A stretch of DNA of 56,509 nucleotides from Clostridia bacterium (GTDB lineage Bacteria > Bacillota > Clostridia > Christensenellales > Borkfalkiaceae): NCBI GenBank assembly GCA_014805025.1, contig JAAUYR010000068.1, positions 1 through 56,509 of the forward strand, in the 5' to 3' direction. Position numbers and translations under genes: made by a program. The notes beneath the pieces are model-generated. The model was not told the origin of the DNA. It saw only the letters and a program-made list of their open reading frames with translations, and did not search any database. Of this stretch, positions 26,369-37,417 are shown in pieces (the stretch's first letter is position 1; each line of letters begins with the position of its first letter).

Positions 26369-26489
26369 AAAACCGCAGAAAAGCGAGCAAGACGAGGCGA
26401 ACGAGGAAAACCCGAAGGAGTTTACTTGAAGTAAATGACTGAGGGTTGCCGCAGTTCAACAAAGTATTGCAAAGCTTATATGCGGTTTT
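26369..26489. repeat. Structured intergenic repeat family 2, copy C (between guaB and guaA)
   Basis: Outer stem AAAACCGCA/TGCGGTTTT, then AAGC/GCTT, GAAC/GTTC, AACCC/GGGTT, TTTACT/AGTAAA; shares GAAGGAGTTTAC..GTAAATGACTGAG.GTTGCCGCAG with copy D. Confidence 0.85.
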
Positions 26490-26493
26490 GTGT

Positions 26494-27969
<1,476 letters not shown>

Positions 27970-28001
27970 TTATTTCCTTATATAAAAAAGCGGGCTTTTA
28001 G

Positions 28002-28409
28002 TTACCCGTTTATTTGCAAGCGTGTTTTAGCCGAGTTAAGGTTGTTTTCGATGAACTGTCTGTAATTGATTACAACCTTTAAATCGCCCAAATCTATTTT
28101 GCCGCTTCTTTGTTCGCAATACTCTTCGAAGCTCTCGTCTTCCATGAGTTTTTCGCAATATTTAACTATATTTTCGTCGTTTTCCGAAAGAATACTGTCT
28201 TCCGCGCACCTTGCAAGGTCCTCAATACTGCCCGTATAGGTGTACTGAATTGATGCGAATGTAACCGCCATAGAATAATTTCCGGTTTTTTCGCCTATAC
28301 CGGCAACGGTCTTGGGAAAACCGAAGCACAATACACACGCCGCAATACCAACCGCAAAAATAATAACGATAAGCGTTTTTACAGCGGTTTTAACAATTAC
28401 GTTATTCAA
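28002..28409 (-). CDS. Hypothetical protein with N-terminal TM segment
   Basis: 135-aa ORF; VKTLIVIIFAVGIAACVLCF. Confidence 0.7.
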   Translation of the reverse strand: MNNVIVKTAVKTLIVIIFAVGIAACVLCFGFPKTVAGIGEKTGNYSMAVTFASIQYTYTGSIEDLARCAEDSILSENDENIVKYCEKLMEDESFEEYCEQRSGKIDLGDLKVVINYRQFIENNLNSAKTRLQING

Positions 28410-28521
28410 TCCCTTTAAACCTCTAAATGGCCGCCAAGAATTTTTAGGTACGGTCTATTTTAAAATTTAAATCATTTTAGCACAACCCCGAAAAAAAGGC
28501 AACTGTTTGAAATTAAATTAT

Positions 28522-28553
28522 TTATCATACCCGATTATGATAATTAATATAAT
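28522..28553 (+). promoter_or_regulatory. Operator-like dyad plus -10 box upstream of the lipoprotein gene
   Basis: TTATCATA-CCCGAT-TATGATAA inverted repeat (28522-28543) followed by TATAAT (28548-28553), 5 nt before ATG. Confidence 0.5.
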
Positions 28554-28558
28554 TTAAT

Positions 28559-29218
28559 ATGAGAAAATTGCCAATTTTTACCTTGATTTTAGCCGCGCTT
28601 TGCACTGCGGCCTGCCTTATTTCCGCTTGCGGAAATAACATTGATTACAGCCGGTACGTTTCCGAACGCCGCTCCAACATTTACGTTTACGAGGACGATA
28701 ACGTAAAAATCAAAATTTACTGTTCGGAAAAGGAACAGCCTTACTGCGCCGACGGAATTAAGGGCGAGGTCACTCCATTTTGCGAGGCTATGGTAAGCCT
28801 GCCCAAGAACCCCGAGGAAGTTTATATAAGCTTTTGCGGCCACGAGGGCGAAATGAACTATCAGGCGGTGGAAAATATGTTTTATCTGAGCGTTTCCGCC
28901 GAAGACTTCAAAACGGACGAAATCGAGGTAACGCTCACTTATAACGACGAAAGTAAAACCTATACCGCGCTCAGCGTAAGGCATTCGGGAGTTATGACCT
29001 GCGACGAAGCGGTAAAGTGCGTGGCCGACCACGATAAAGAGCTGTTTGCCTCGCTCACGCAGAACGGACTGTTCAGCGGCGAAATCTTCGTACGTCTGTT
29101 GTACGACGAGGGCTGTTATTACTACGTTGGTATTTGCGACAAAGCAAAACAGATAACCGCATACCTTTTGGACGGCGAGCGCGGAATAATAATTGCGACA
29201 AAACAAATTCAGGGCTAA
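28559..29218 (+). CDS. Hypothetical lipoprotein
   Basis: 219 aa; signal peptide with lipobox-like LISACG. Confidence 0.75.
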   Translation: MRKLPIFTLILAALCTAACLISACGNNIDYSRYVSERRSNIYVYEDDNVKIKIYCSEKEQPYCADGIKGEVTPFCEAMVSLPKNPEEVYISFCGHEGEMNYQAVENMFYLSVSAEDFKTDEIEVTLTYNDESKTYTALSVRHSGVMTCDEAVKCVADHDKELFASLTQNGLFSGEIFVRLLYDEGCYYYVGICDKAKQITAYLLDGERGIIIATKQIQG

Positions 29219-29223
29219 TAAAC

Positions 29224-29251
29224 GGGCCGGGCAAACAAGTTTGCCCGGCCC
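29224..29251. terminator. Convergent-gene terminator
   Basis: GGGCCGGGCAAAcaagTTTGCCCGGCCC. Confidence 0.8.
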
Positions 29252-29256
29252 TGATT

Positions 29257-29769
29257 TTATATAAGTTTTTCAAACGCAATTCTGAAACTGTCGTCGCGCA
29301 TAAGCGTAATAACTCCGCACTCGGTAAAGCCCTGCGACTTTAAAAGCGCGCGCATCGGCGCGTTCTTTTCGTGTGTGTCCATACGCACGCTGCCGCGTCC
29401 GCGCTGTCTGGCAATTTCCGCCGCCGCAAAATTAACTATGAACTTAGCCGCGCCCCTGCCGCGGAACTTATCGGCAACGGCAACCCTGTGTACGGCAAGG
29501 TAATTGCCGTCTGAAAGCCACTTGCCCTCTATACCGTCGTAGTCGCAGTCGTAGTTCACCGCAGAGAAAACTGCCGCAATTTCGCCGTCTTCAAGGGTAA
29601 CTGCGTACAGTAGACCCCCCAATATGCTGCCTTTAACGTCGTTTTCGTCGGGAAAACCCTTAGGCCACTGCGGATTAGAATTAGCCTGCATAAAGCTTTG
29701 AGCGTCCTCGAATATCCGCATTATTTCGTTCAGCTCTTCAACTTTTGCCTGTCTGTAATTATATTGCAT
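29257..29769 (-). CDS. GNAT-family N-acetyltransferase
   Basis: AVHRVAVADKFRGRGAAKFIVNFAAAEIARQRG...MRALLKSQGFTECG. Confidence 0.85.
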   Translation of the reverse strand: MQYNYRQAKVEELNEIMRIFEDAQSFMQANSNPQWPKGFPDENDVKGSILGGLLYAVTLEDGEIAAVFSAVNYDCDYDGIEGKWLSDGNYLAVHRVAVADKFRGRGAAKFIVNFAAAEIARQRGRGSVRMDTHEKNAPMRALLKSQGFTECGVITLMRDDSFRIAFEKLI

Positions 29770-30883
29770 CGTTAAATTCCAAAAACTCTATTATTATACT
29801 GTTCTGAATAAAAAGATATTCGTCCTTAATTCTTACAAAATCCTGCGAAACTTCGACATATTCCTGCATCTTTTCAAGCTTAGCCGCAAATTTCTCTACG
29901 AAATCTTCGCCGAACAGCCTCGTATATTCTTTAAGGTCAAGCCCTGTGGAAGTTCGCAGCGCAAGCATAATAAACTCGTCCTGCTGTCCCTTTTTATCTA
30001 TCTCTTCGCTGTTTATCACGGCAAAGCGGTTTGAGAGTATGCACTTGAAATACTCGTCCAAATCAAACGTGTTTGTAAAGCGCACGTTGTTGATGCAAGA
30101 CGAAGCCGCAACCCCGAAACCGATATACTCGCCGCGCCGCCAGTAATTTAAGTTGTGGCGGCTCTCAAAACCCTTTTTGGCAAAGTTGGAAACCTCGTAC
30201 CTTTCATATCCGAGCGATTTCAGTTTTTTAACGCCCGCCTCGTACATAGCGGCAACCTCGTCGCTGTCTGGCAGCTCGCCGTTGAGATAATCGGTGTATA
30301 TTGGAGTGCCGTCCTCCGCCGATAAAGCGTACATAGAGATATGATTAGCCCCCGAATATGCCGCGGTTTCGATAGTTTTTTCCACGTCCGCAACGCTTTG
30401 ACCTTTCAAGCCTATCATAACGTCCGCGGAAAAATTCTTGCCCTTTAAAAGCTTTGCGCACTGCAAATAGTCCTTTAAGGTATGTATTCTGCCGACGTCC
30501 GCAAGCTGACTGTCCACCGCCGTTTGAAGCCCTACCGAATAACGGTTTATTCCGCACTTTTCGTACAGCGCAATTTTGCCTGCGCTGACCGTGCCGGGGT
30601 TCATTTCGATTGTAATTTCGGCGTTTTCCGAAAGCTTAAAATTCTTTTTTGCCGCGGCAACGAGCATTGCTATATACTGTTCGTCTATAACCGAGGGCGT
30701 GCCGCCGCCTATGTACAGCGTATCGAAAACGTAATTTTTTAGCTCGTCCTTTCGCATTGCCATTTCGCGGTAAACGCAGGCCATATAGCTTTCTGCAAAG
30801 CACAGCTTATCGGGAAAAGACGCGAAATCGCAGTACGAGCATTTCGATTTGCAAAACGGTATATGTACGTATATTCCAGCCAT
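29759..30883 (-). CDS. hemW: Radical SAM coproporphyrinogen III oxidase-like protein HemW
   Basis: AGIYVHIPFCKSKCSYCDFAS; YIGGGTPS; start at MAGIYV behind GGAGGGG. Confidence 0.9.
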   Translation of the reverse strand: MAGIYVHIPFCKSKCSYCDFASFPDKLCFAESYMACVYREMAMRKDELKNYVFDTLYIGGGTPSVIDEQYIAMLVAAAKKNFKLSENAEITIEMNPGTVSAGKIALYEKCGINRYSVGLQTAVDSQLADVGRIHTLKDYLQCAKLLKGKNFSADVMIGLKGQSVADVEKTIETAAYSGANHISMYALSAEDGTPIYTDYLNGELPDSDEVAAMYEAGVKKLKSLGYERYEVSNFAKKGFESRHNLNYWRRGEYIGFGVAASSCINNVRFTNTFDLDEYFKCILSNRFAVINSEEIDKKGQQDEFIMLALRTSTGLDLKEYTRLFGEDFVEKFAAKLEKMQEYVEVSQDFVRIKDEYLFIQNSIIIEFLEFNDAI

Positions 30884-31188
30884 TATCCCCTCCAACCGTA
30901 TTTGTTTAAATCAACCTTGAAGTCGTCAGATACTTCAACACCCTCGGCAACAAGCATAGCTTTCTGCACTTCTCTTCCGCCGAATGCAAAACCGTCCGTA
31001 AGACTTCCGTCGCGGAACACAACTCTGTGGCAGGGTATAACTCCCTGCTCGGGATTACAGTGCAAGGCCCAGCCCACCTGACGGGAAGCCCTCGGCGAAC
31101 CGATAGCCTTGGCAACGTCGCCGTAGCTTACCACCTTTCCGCAGGGCACAGTCTTTACAAATTGATAAACGCTTTCAAAAAAATTCAT
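30883..31188 (-). CDS. MGMT-family DNA alkyltransferase domain protein (single C-terminal domain)
   Basis: VKTVPCGKVVSYGDVAKAIGSPRASRQVGWALHCNP...IPCHRVVFRDG; active-site-type PCHRV retained. Confidence 0.88.
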   Translation of the reverse strand: MNFFESVYQFVKTVPCGKVVSYGDVAKAIGSPRASRQVGWALHCNPEQGVIPCHRVVFRDGSLTDGFAFGGREVQKAMLVAEGVEVSDDFKVDLNKYGWRG

Positions 31189-31218
31189 ACTCTATACAAA
31201 ATCAGTGTTAGTCACACC

Positions 31219-31336
31219 CAACGCATATAAGCGAGTAGAACGAGGAGCGCGAGGAAAACTCGAAGGAGTTTACTAAGTCGTAAATGACTGAGAGTTGCCG
31301 CAGCGCGACAAAGTTATACGAAGCTTATATGCGTTG
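31219..31336. repeat. Structured intergenic repeat family 2, copy D (between lepA and the MGMT-family gene)
   Basis: Perfect 14-bp outer stem CAACGCATATAAGC/GCTTATATGCGTTG; inner GCGC/GCGC, AACTC/GAGTT, TTTAC/GTAAA aligned to copy C. Confidence 0.85.
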
Positions 31337-31339
31337 AAG

Positions 31340-33145
31340 CTAGTCTTTGTTTGTCTTTAAAATCTGCATAAACACTTCCGACGGCACTTCCACGCTGCCT
31401 ATACTGCGCATACGCTTTTTACCCTCTTTCTGCTTTTCCAAAAGCTTTTTCTTACGGGTGATATCGCCGCCGTAGCACTTTGCAAGCACATCCTTGCGCA
31501 CTGCCTTAACCGTTTCGCGCGCGATAATTTTACCGCCGACAGCGGCTTGCACGGGCACTTCGAAAAGCTGACGGGGTATAGCCTCTTTCAGATTTTCGCA
31601 AAGCGTTCTGCCGCGAGTGTACGCCGAATCCTCGTGCACTATCATTGAAAGCGCGTCGCAAATTTCGCCGTTTAACATAATATCCAGCTTTACAAGCTTG
31701 CTTCTTTCGTAGCCGATAAGCTCGTAATCGAAGCTTGCATAGCCGCGCGTGCGAGATTTTATGGAATCAAAAAAGTCGAAAATAATTTCGTTGAGCGGCA
31801 GATTATATTCAAGGCGCACGCGGCTTTTGTCAAGGTAAGTCATCTGCAAGAACGTACCCCTCTTTTCGCGGCACAAATCCATTATCTGCCCGAGGTATTC
31901 GGGCGGCGAGTAAATATCCGCCTTTACGATAGGCTCTTCCATATGCTCTATTTCCGATACGGGAGGCAGGTGCGAGGGGTTATCTACAAAAATCTCCTCG
32001 CCGTCGGTCTTTATCACCTTGTAGCTTACCGAGGGCGCGGTAGTTATAATCTCCAACCCGAACTCGCGCTCGATACGCTCCTGAATAATTTCCATATGCA
32101 GAAGCCCCAAAAAGCCGCAGCGGAAACCGAAGCCGAGCGCCACCGAGCTGTCCGGCTCGAAAATAAGCGAGGCGTCGTTTAATTGAAGTTTTAAAATAGC
32201 GTCCTTTAAATCGTTGAACTTACTGCCGTCAAGCGGATAAATTCCGCAGAACACCACGCTCTGCACCGTTTTATATCCGGGCAAAGGCTCGGGCGCGAGG
32301 TTGTCCGCGTTCATGACCGTGTCGCCCACGGCTACGTCCTGAATGGACTTTATAGATGCTGCAATATAACCGACGTCGCCTGCCGAAAGTCCGCTTTTAG
32401 GGGTCAGACCGGGGCTGAACACTCCCGTTTCGACTACGTCGTAAACTTTATCCGAGCGGAAAGTTTTAATTCTGTCGCCGGCCTTGGCCGAGCCGTCCTT
32501 TATGCGCACGAATAAAATTACGCCCTTGTAATTATCGTAATAGCTGTCGAAAATGAGCGCTTTCAACGGCGCGGTTTCGTCGCCGTCGGGGGCCGGAAAG
32601 TACTTTACTACGGCCTCCAAAACATCGTCTATGCCTATCCCCTCTTTTGCCGAAACGAGCGGCGCGAACGACGCGTCCAGACCTATTACGTCCTCTATTT
32701 CCTTTTTGGCTTCGTCGGGACGGGCGGAGGGCAAATCTATTTTGTTTATTACGGGCAGAATTTCAAGGTTGTTTTCAAGCGCAAGATATACGTTTGCAAG
32801 CGTCTGCGCCTCAACCCCCTGCGAGGCGTCAACAATTAAAATTGCGCCCTCGCAAGCCGCAAGCGAACGCGAAACCTCGTAGGTAAAGTCAACGTGTCCC
32901 GGAGTATCAATTAAGTTAAACTCGTACTCTTCGCCGTCCTGCGCCTTGTAAAACATTCTTACGGGAGTGAGCTTTATAGTAATGCCGCGCTCGCGCTCTA
33001 TATCCATAGAGTCTAAAAGCTGCGCTTCCATATCGCGCTCGGATACCTGACCCGTGCGCTCCATAAGCCTGTCGGCAAGCGTTGACTTGCCGTGGTCGAT
33101 ATGCGCTATTATACAAAAATTGCGAATGTTGTCTTTCTTGCCCAT
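31340..33145 (-). CDS. lepA: Elongation factor 4 (LepA)
   Basis: [61 protein letters not shown]. Confidence 0.97.
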   Translation of the reverse strand: MGKKDNIRNFCIIAHIDHGKSTLADRLMERTGQVSERDMEAQLLDSMDIERERGITIKLTPVRMFYKAQDGEEYEFNLIDTPGHVDFTYEVSRSLAACEGAILIVDASQGVEAQTLANVYLALENNLEILPVINKIDLPSARPDEAKKEIEDVIGLDASFAPLVSAKEGIGIDDVLEAVVKYFPAPDGDETAPLKALIFDSYYDNYKGVILFVRIKDGSAKAGDRIKTFRSDKVYDVVETGVFSPGLTPKSGLSAGDVGYIAASIKSIQDVAVGDTVMNADNLAPEPLPGYKTVQSVVFCGIYPLDGSKFNDLKDAILKLQLNDASLIFEPDSSVALGFGFRCGFLGLLHMEIIQERIEREFGLEIITTAPSVSYKVIKTDGEEIFVDNPSHLPPVSEIEHMEEPIVKADIYSPPEYLGQIMDLCREKRGTFLQMTYLDKSRVRLEYNLPLNEIIFDFFDSIKSRTRGYASFDYELIGYERSKLVKLDIMLNGEICDALSMIVHEDSAYTRGRTLCENLKEAIPRQLFEVPVQAAVGGKIIARETVKAVRKDVLAKCYGGDITRKKKLLEKQKEGKKRMRSIGSVEVPSEVFMQILKTNKD

Positions 33146-33184
33146 AATTAAATTATATAAAATTTGCTTGCAATAATCAAGAAT

Positions 33185-33231
33185 AAAAAAAAAAAAAAAA
33201 TAAAAGCCCCACGCCGAACGGCGTGGGGCTT
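33185..33231 (-). terminator. Terminator of the mreB-like gene with long T tract
   Basis: AAGCCCCACGCC-gaac-GGCGTGGGGCTT stem; minus strand continues TTTTATTTTTTTTTTTTTTTT. Confidence 0.85.
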
Positions 33232-33296
33232 CGTTTGATTTGTGATTAGTTAATCAGGTTTAAAAGCAATTAAGATACTTTGGTTAAGCGGAACGC

Positions 33297-34313
33297 TTAC
33301 TCAACCGTTGCAAACCTGTCCAAAAGCTCGTCGTTGACGAGTATCGTTCCGCCGCCTATCACCGCGGCGAGCTGTTCCTCCTCCGGCAGGTTCACGGGGA
33401 TAGACAGCTTCTTTTCGATATACTCGGCAAGTCCGTCCATCTTCATAAGTCCGCCCGAAAGATATATGCCGCTGTGCATAACCCCCGGCGCAACCTCTGC
33501 CGGAAGCTTCGTCAAAACCAAAGTAACGTATTCCAGAATTTTATCTATATACGTCTGTATAACCTCGTAAATCTGTTCGGAGTTTACCGCAAGGGAAGCC
33601 GGCGCGCCCGTTTTGACGTCCCTGCCCTCGACAACGTTCATCTTGTTATCGTCGTCAAGCAGACTGCCAACGGTATTTTTCAACCGCTCGGCCGTCAGTG
33701 CGCCTATCTTCAAATTGAAGTTTTCGGCAAGCTCGTCAATAATCTGCACGTCGATATTGCCGCCGCCGAGATTTACGGTCAGCCCGTAGACAATACCGTC
33801 CTGCGAGAGCGCCGCAATATTTGTTATGGAGTGCCCTATATCCAGCACGAACATAGGCGTGCTTTCGCTTATGGCAACGTTATGACCGAGCACCGCAGCA
33901 AACGGCGTTACCGTAAAATATACCGCGCCGATACCGCACTCGTTTGCAATGCGCAGATATTTTTGTTTAAGCTCGGGCTTGGCGCCGCAGGGCAGAATAA
34001 ACACCGCCTCCACGCGCTTTGCCTTTTTAAAGGGTATTTCTATTTTTTCAAGAAAATACTCCAAAAGATTTGCGGCAAGCTTTTCGTGAACTATATCCCC
34101 CTCGAAAACGGGGTTTACGATATGCGTGTTAAGCGCCGCCCTGCCGGAAAGCGCACGGGCTTTATCGCCGTAAGCTTTAATACCTATACGTTTTTCGCCG
34201 CCCTCGAAGTATTCTTCAACGGCAATGCAGGTTGCCTCGGTCAGCACCACTCCGCAGCCGGGCATATAAATTTTAGTAACCCCCGAGCCCATATCGATGG
34301 CTATTTTCTTCAT
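33297..34313 (-). CDS. MreB/Mbl-like actin-family protein
   Basis: MKKIAIDMGSGVTKIYMPGCGVVLTEATCIAVEE; VFVLDIGHSITNIAALS; NLGGGNIDVQI; GIYLSGGLMKMDGL. Confidence 0.8.
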   Translation of the reverse strand: MKKIAIDMGSGVTKIYMPGCGVVLTEATCIAVEEYFEGGEKRIGIKAYGDKARALSGRAALNTHIVNPVFEGDIVHEKLAANLLEYFLEKIEIPFKKAKRVEAVFILPCGAKPELKQKYLRIANECGIGAVYFTVTPFAAVLGHNVAISESTPMFVLDIGHSITNIAALSQDGIVYGLTVNLGGGNIDVQIIDELAENFNLKIGALTAERLKNTVGSLLDDDNKMNVVEGRDVKTGAPASLAVNSEQIYEVIQTYIDKILEYVTLVLTKLPAEVAPGVMHSGIYLSGGLMKMDGLAEYIEKKLSIPVNLPEEEQLAAVIGGGTILVNDELLDRFATVE

Positions 34314-34317
34314 ACCT

Positions 34318-34866
34318 TTAAAGTACCTCGTCAATAAGTTTTTTCGTAAGTGTCACGGGCAGCCCGACCACGTTGGTATAACTGCCGAAATATTCCTTTA
34401 CAATGCCGCCGTCCTGTATGCCGTAGCTTCCGGCTTTATCCAGCGGCGAGCCGCTATCCACGTACTGTCTTATGAATTCGTCCCCTAATATGTTGAACTT
34501 TACCTCGGTTTTGTCAAAACCGGTAACCCGTTTAAACTTGTTCTGAACGCATACTCCCGTTATTACGAAGTGCGTTTTGCCGGACAGCTTTTTTAAGGTT
34601 GAAAACGCCTCGTCTCTGTCCTTGGGCTTGCCCAAAATTTCGCCTTCGAACACCACGATGGTATCAAGGCCTATGACCGTTTTCTGAGGGTTTAAAGCAA
34701 AAACCTCGTCGCACTTATGCTCCGCGAGTGCAACCGCCATCTGCTCGGGAAACAGCGAAATATTAACTTTTTCCTCCGCGGTGGCCGGGATAACCTCGAA
34801 CCGCGAAAGTATTTGCGATAACAGCTCTTTTCTGCGCGGCGAAGCGCTTGCCAGTACAAATTCCAT
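34318..34866 (-). CDS. maf: Maf-like nucleotide pyrophosphatase
   Basis: EFVLASASPRRKELLSQI; VIGLDTIVVFEGEILGKPKD; GSYGIQDGG. Confidence 0.93.
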   Translation of the reverse strand: MEFVLASASPRRKELLSQILSRFEVIPATAEEKVNISLFPEQMAVALAEHKCDEVFALNPQKTVIGLDTIVVFEGEILGKPKDRDEAFSTLKKLSGKTHFVITGVCVQNKFKRVTGFDKTEVKFNILGDEFIRQYVDSGSPLDKAGSYGIQDGGIVKEYFGSYTNVVGLPVTLTKKLIDEVL

Positions 34867-34921
34867 TTTAGTTAAGTCCGTTAATTAATAATGCCGCCAT
34901 TAAAGCGGCATATTTTAAAGA

Positions 34922-36436
34922 TTATAAAATTTCAAGATTTTTGTGGAAGGACTTTCTGAACTCGGTCGAAGCGGTCATTGCGTCGCGTATTTCAAGCGAA
35001 GCGTCGCCGTCGATTTCCGTTTTCATAATTACCGAGTCGCCCAAAATATCGCAGTTTATACTCTTGATAGACCCCGAGTGCGACCTGTCTAAACTTTCGG
35101 CAATTCTAAGCATAACTCCGAGCTTTTTAACGATTTCCAAATCTTCCTCGGAAACGATGTCGCGGTACCTTGCCCACTCGTACATATTGATGTCCTCTTT
35201 CTTGTGGCAGCAGGCCGTGAACGCGGCAAGCACTATCTCGCGGTGAGTCACGCCGTAGAGCGTGGAGTTCATTATCATATACCAGCTGTGGCGCTGATGG
35301 TTATAGTATTTTATGCGCATTCCGCAGTCGTGCATCATTGCCGCAACCTTCAAAACTCTGAGATATTGCCGGGGGAATTTATGCAAAACGCGAAGTTGCT
35401 TGAAAAGCTGTATGCTTAAACTTACTACGTGTTCAATGTGCTTTTCGTCGCAGTCGTAGTATTTTACAAGCGTAGAAAGCGAGTAGTTTAAAACGTCCGC
35501 AACGGGCTTTTCCACGGTAAGCGGAAGCGCCTGGTTGAACATTATACCTTCCCTCAGCCCGGCGCCCGAGAACGTGAACGAATCGAAGTTGAAATACTTT
35601 ATAAACGAGTTTATAACGGCAAGCGCCGCGGGCAGAATATCCGCGCGCGCCGCGGAAAGCCCTTTAATCTTTTTCTTTTTATCCAAATCGAGAACTTTAA
35701 TCATATCGTAAATCGGTGTAAAGTCCTCAACGGGCATCTTGTAGTTATGCACGGTATCCATGGGATACTTGTGCACCATTTTGCTTATCTTGAAAAGATT
35801 TCTGAACGAGCCGCCCACGCCTATCATCTGAACTTCGGGGTCGACTTCCTGCAACCATTCAACCTGCTTTAACTGCTGCGTGAAAAACTCTTCTATCTTT
35901 GCCGCCTGCTCTTCGGGCTTTAAGCCGTCGGAAGCAAACAGTCCCGTAAGCGTAACCGCGCCGAACGGCAACGTTACGTAGTTGAGCATATTCCTGCGGT
36001 TGTAGTAAACGATTTTAGTCGAGCCGCCGCCGATTTCAAGCACTATGCCCTTGGGCACGTCCATCGTGTTTATTACGCCGCGGTAAACCAAAACCGCCTC
36101 TTCCTCGGCGCTGAGTACCCGAATTTTAATTCCGCAGTTTGCCTGAATTTCGTCCATAAAGCTGCGCTGGTTTTTGGCCCTGCGCACCGCCTCAGTCGCA
36201 ACTGCGATTATGCGCGTTACTCCGCTTGCGTCGCAAAGCTTGCGGAACATTTTTAAAGTTTTGATAGTTTCGGCAACGCGCGCAGGCTTTAAAAATCCGT
36301 CGCGCTCCATATCCTGGCCGAGCCTGACGCTCTCTTTGAGTTCGTCAACGACCATGAAATAGCCGTCCGCGAAGAGGTTTACAATAACAAGTCTTGCGGA
36401 ATTCGAGCCTAAATCGATAATGCCTATCTTTTCCAT
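34922..36436 (-). CDS. Ppx/GppA-family phosphatase with C-terminal HD-like region
   Basis: KIGIIDLGSNSARLVIV; VATEAVRRAKN; LEIGGGSTKIVYY; MMHDCGMRIKY. Confidence 0.9.
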   Translation of the reverse strand: MEKIGIIDLGSNSARLVIVNLFADGYFMVVDELKESVRLGQDMERDGFLKPARVAETIKTLKMFRKLCDASGVTRIIAVATEAVRRAKNQRSFMDEIQANCGIKIRVLSAEEEAVLVYRGVINTMDVPKGIVLEIGGGSTKIVYYNRRNMLNYVTLPFGAVTLTGLFASDGLKPEEQAAKIEEFFTQQLKQVEWLQEVDPEVQMIGVGGSFRNLFKISKMVHKYPMDTVHNYKMPVEDFTPIYDMIKVLDLDKKKKIKGLSAARADILPAALAVINSFIKYFNFDSFTFSGAGLREGIMFNQALPLTVEKPVADVLNYSLSTLVKYYDCDEKHIEHVVSLSIQLFKQLRVLHKFPRQYLRVLKVAAMMHDCGMRIKYYNHQRHSWYMIMNSTLYGVTHREIVLAAFTACCHKKEDINMYEWARYRDIVSEEDLEIVKKLGVMLRIAESLDRSHSGSIKSINCDILGDSVIMKTEIDGDASLEIRDAMTASTEFRKSFHKNLEIL

Positions 36437-36588
36437 TATACTAACTCCTCGCGGCAGCCTGCCTGCTTGCCGCAATTTTGTACTTTTCGATATTTGTCAA
36501 CGTGAATTATACCATATTAATTAATATTTGTACATATTTTTTAAAAATTTTTATGCAACTTGCACAAAAAATTTTTTTAATGATAAAA

Positions 36589-36613
36589 GCCGCCCGTGAA
36601 AATCACGGGCGGC
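36589..36613. terminator. Terminator downstream of the folate operon
   Basis: GCCGCCCGTGA/TCACGGGCGGC. Confidence 0.75.
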
Positions 36614-36622
36614 GCAAATTGC

Positions 36623-37417
36623 TTATAAATCTTTAATTTTTTTGTTCTGAACGGGGCAGAAAAACTCCGGCGCTATCTCTTTAAGCGGAGCAAGCACAAA
36701 GTCCCTGCGGAAATAGTCGGGGTGCGGAACGGTCAAATCGTCCTCGTAAATGACTTCGCGTCCGAAAAATATAATGTCTATATCCAGCGTTCTGTCGTCC
36801 CAGCGGCGCTTACGAACCCTGCCCGACTCTTCCTCTATCCTGTGAATTTCGTCGAGAAGCTGACGCGGAGTCAAATACGTTTCGATTTCCGCGGCGCAGT
36901 TCAAAAATTCGTTTTGCGCAACTCCGCCGTACGGCCTTGTGTTTATATACGACGAAACTTTTTTAACGGTTATTCCGCGCGTCTTGCCGAGCTTTTCAAT
37001 TCCGCCGTCCAGATATTTTTTTCTGTCGCCCATACTCGAACCCAGCGAAAGATACGCGCGCTGTCGGCTGACTTCGACGGTAACCCCGACGTTTTCAAAC
37101 TTCTGTTTTACGGGCGCGTCGGGCTTGAACACCGTAAGCGTTACCCGTTTTACGGGGCTGTTGTCAAGAACCGCAAAGGCACATTCGTAGGCAAGCTTTT
37201 CAATTAAATTGAACGAGTTATGAGTTGCAATGCCGGCTATCAGGTTACACACCGCCGAATAGTTTACCGTCTTGCGCAAATCGTCGCACTTGGCCGCCTC
37301 GTAAAAATCCACTTCGAGGTCGGCGTCGAAAACAAAGCGCTGCGGCTTAACCTTTTCGTAATCGTGAACGCCGTGGCAGGCGGAAACCTCCAACCCCCGT
37401 ATTTTGACGGTATTCAT
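36623..37417 (-). CDS. folBK: Bifunctional dihydroneopterin aldolase / HPPK (FolB-FolK fusion)
   Basis: N-terminus VKIRGLEVSACHGVHDYEKVKPQRFVFD (FolB), C-terminus YLSLGSSMGDRKKYLD...RWDDRTLDIDIIFFG (FolK). Confidence 0.92.
   Translation of the reverse strand: MNTVKIRGLEVSACHGVHDYEKVKPQRFVFDADLEVDFYEAAKCDDLRKTVNYSAVCNLIAGIATHNSFNLIEKLAYECAFAVLDNSPVKRVTLTVFKPDAPVKQKFENVGVTVEVSRQRAYLSLGSSMGDRKKYLDGGIEKLGKTRGITVKKVSSYINTRPYGGVAQNEFLNCAAEIETYLTPRQLLDEIHRIEEESGRVRKRRWDDRTLDIDIIFFGREVIYEDDLTVPHPDYFRRDFVLAPLKEIAPEFFCPVQNKKIKDL

Noticed and set aside
26369-26489. Family 2 elements as simple Rho-independent terminators
   Set aside because: Internal helices with compensatory changes and conserved unpaired boxes are far more complex than a terminator, and copy D lacks a U-run on either strand.
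31219-31336. Family 2 elements as insertion sequence ends
   Set aside because: No transposase ORF, no obvious target-site duplication, and the stem is internal to the element; a MITE-like origin remains possible but unsupported.
33185-33200. Run of 16 A
   Set aside because: Explained as the T tract of the minus-strand mreB-like terminator; may also vary by sequencing error.
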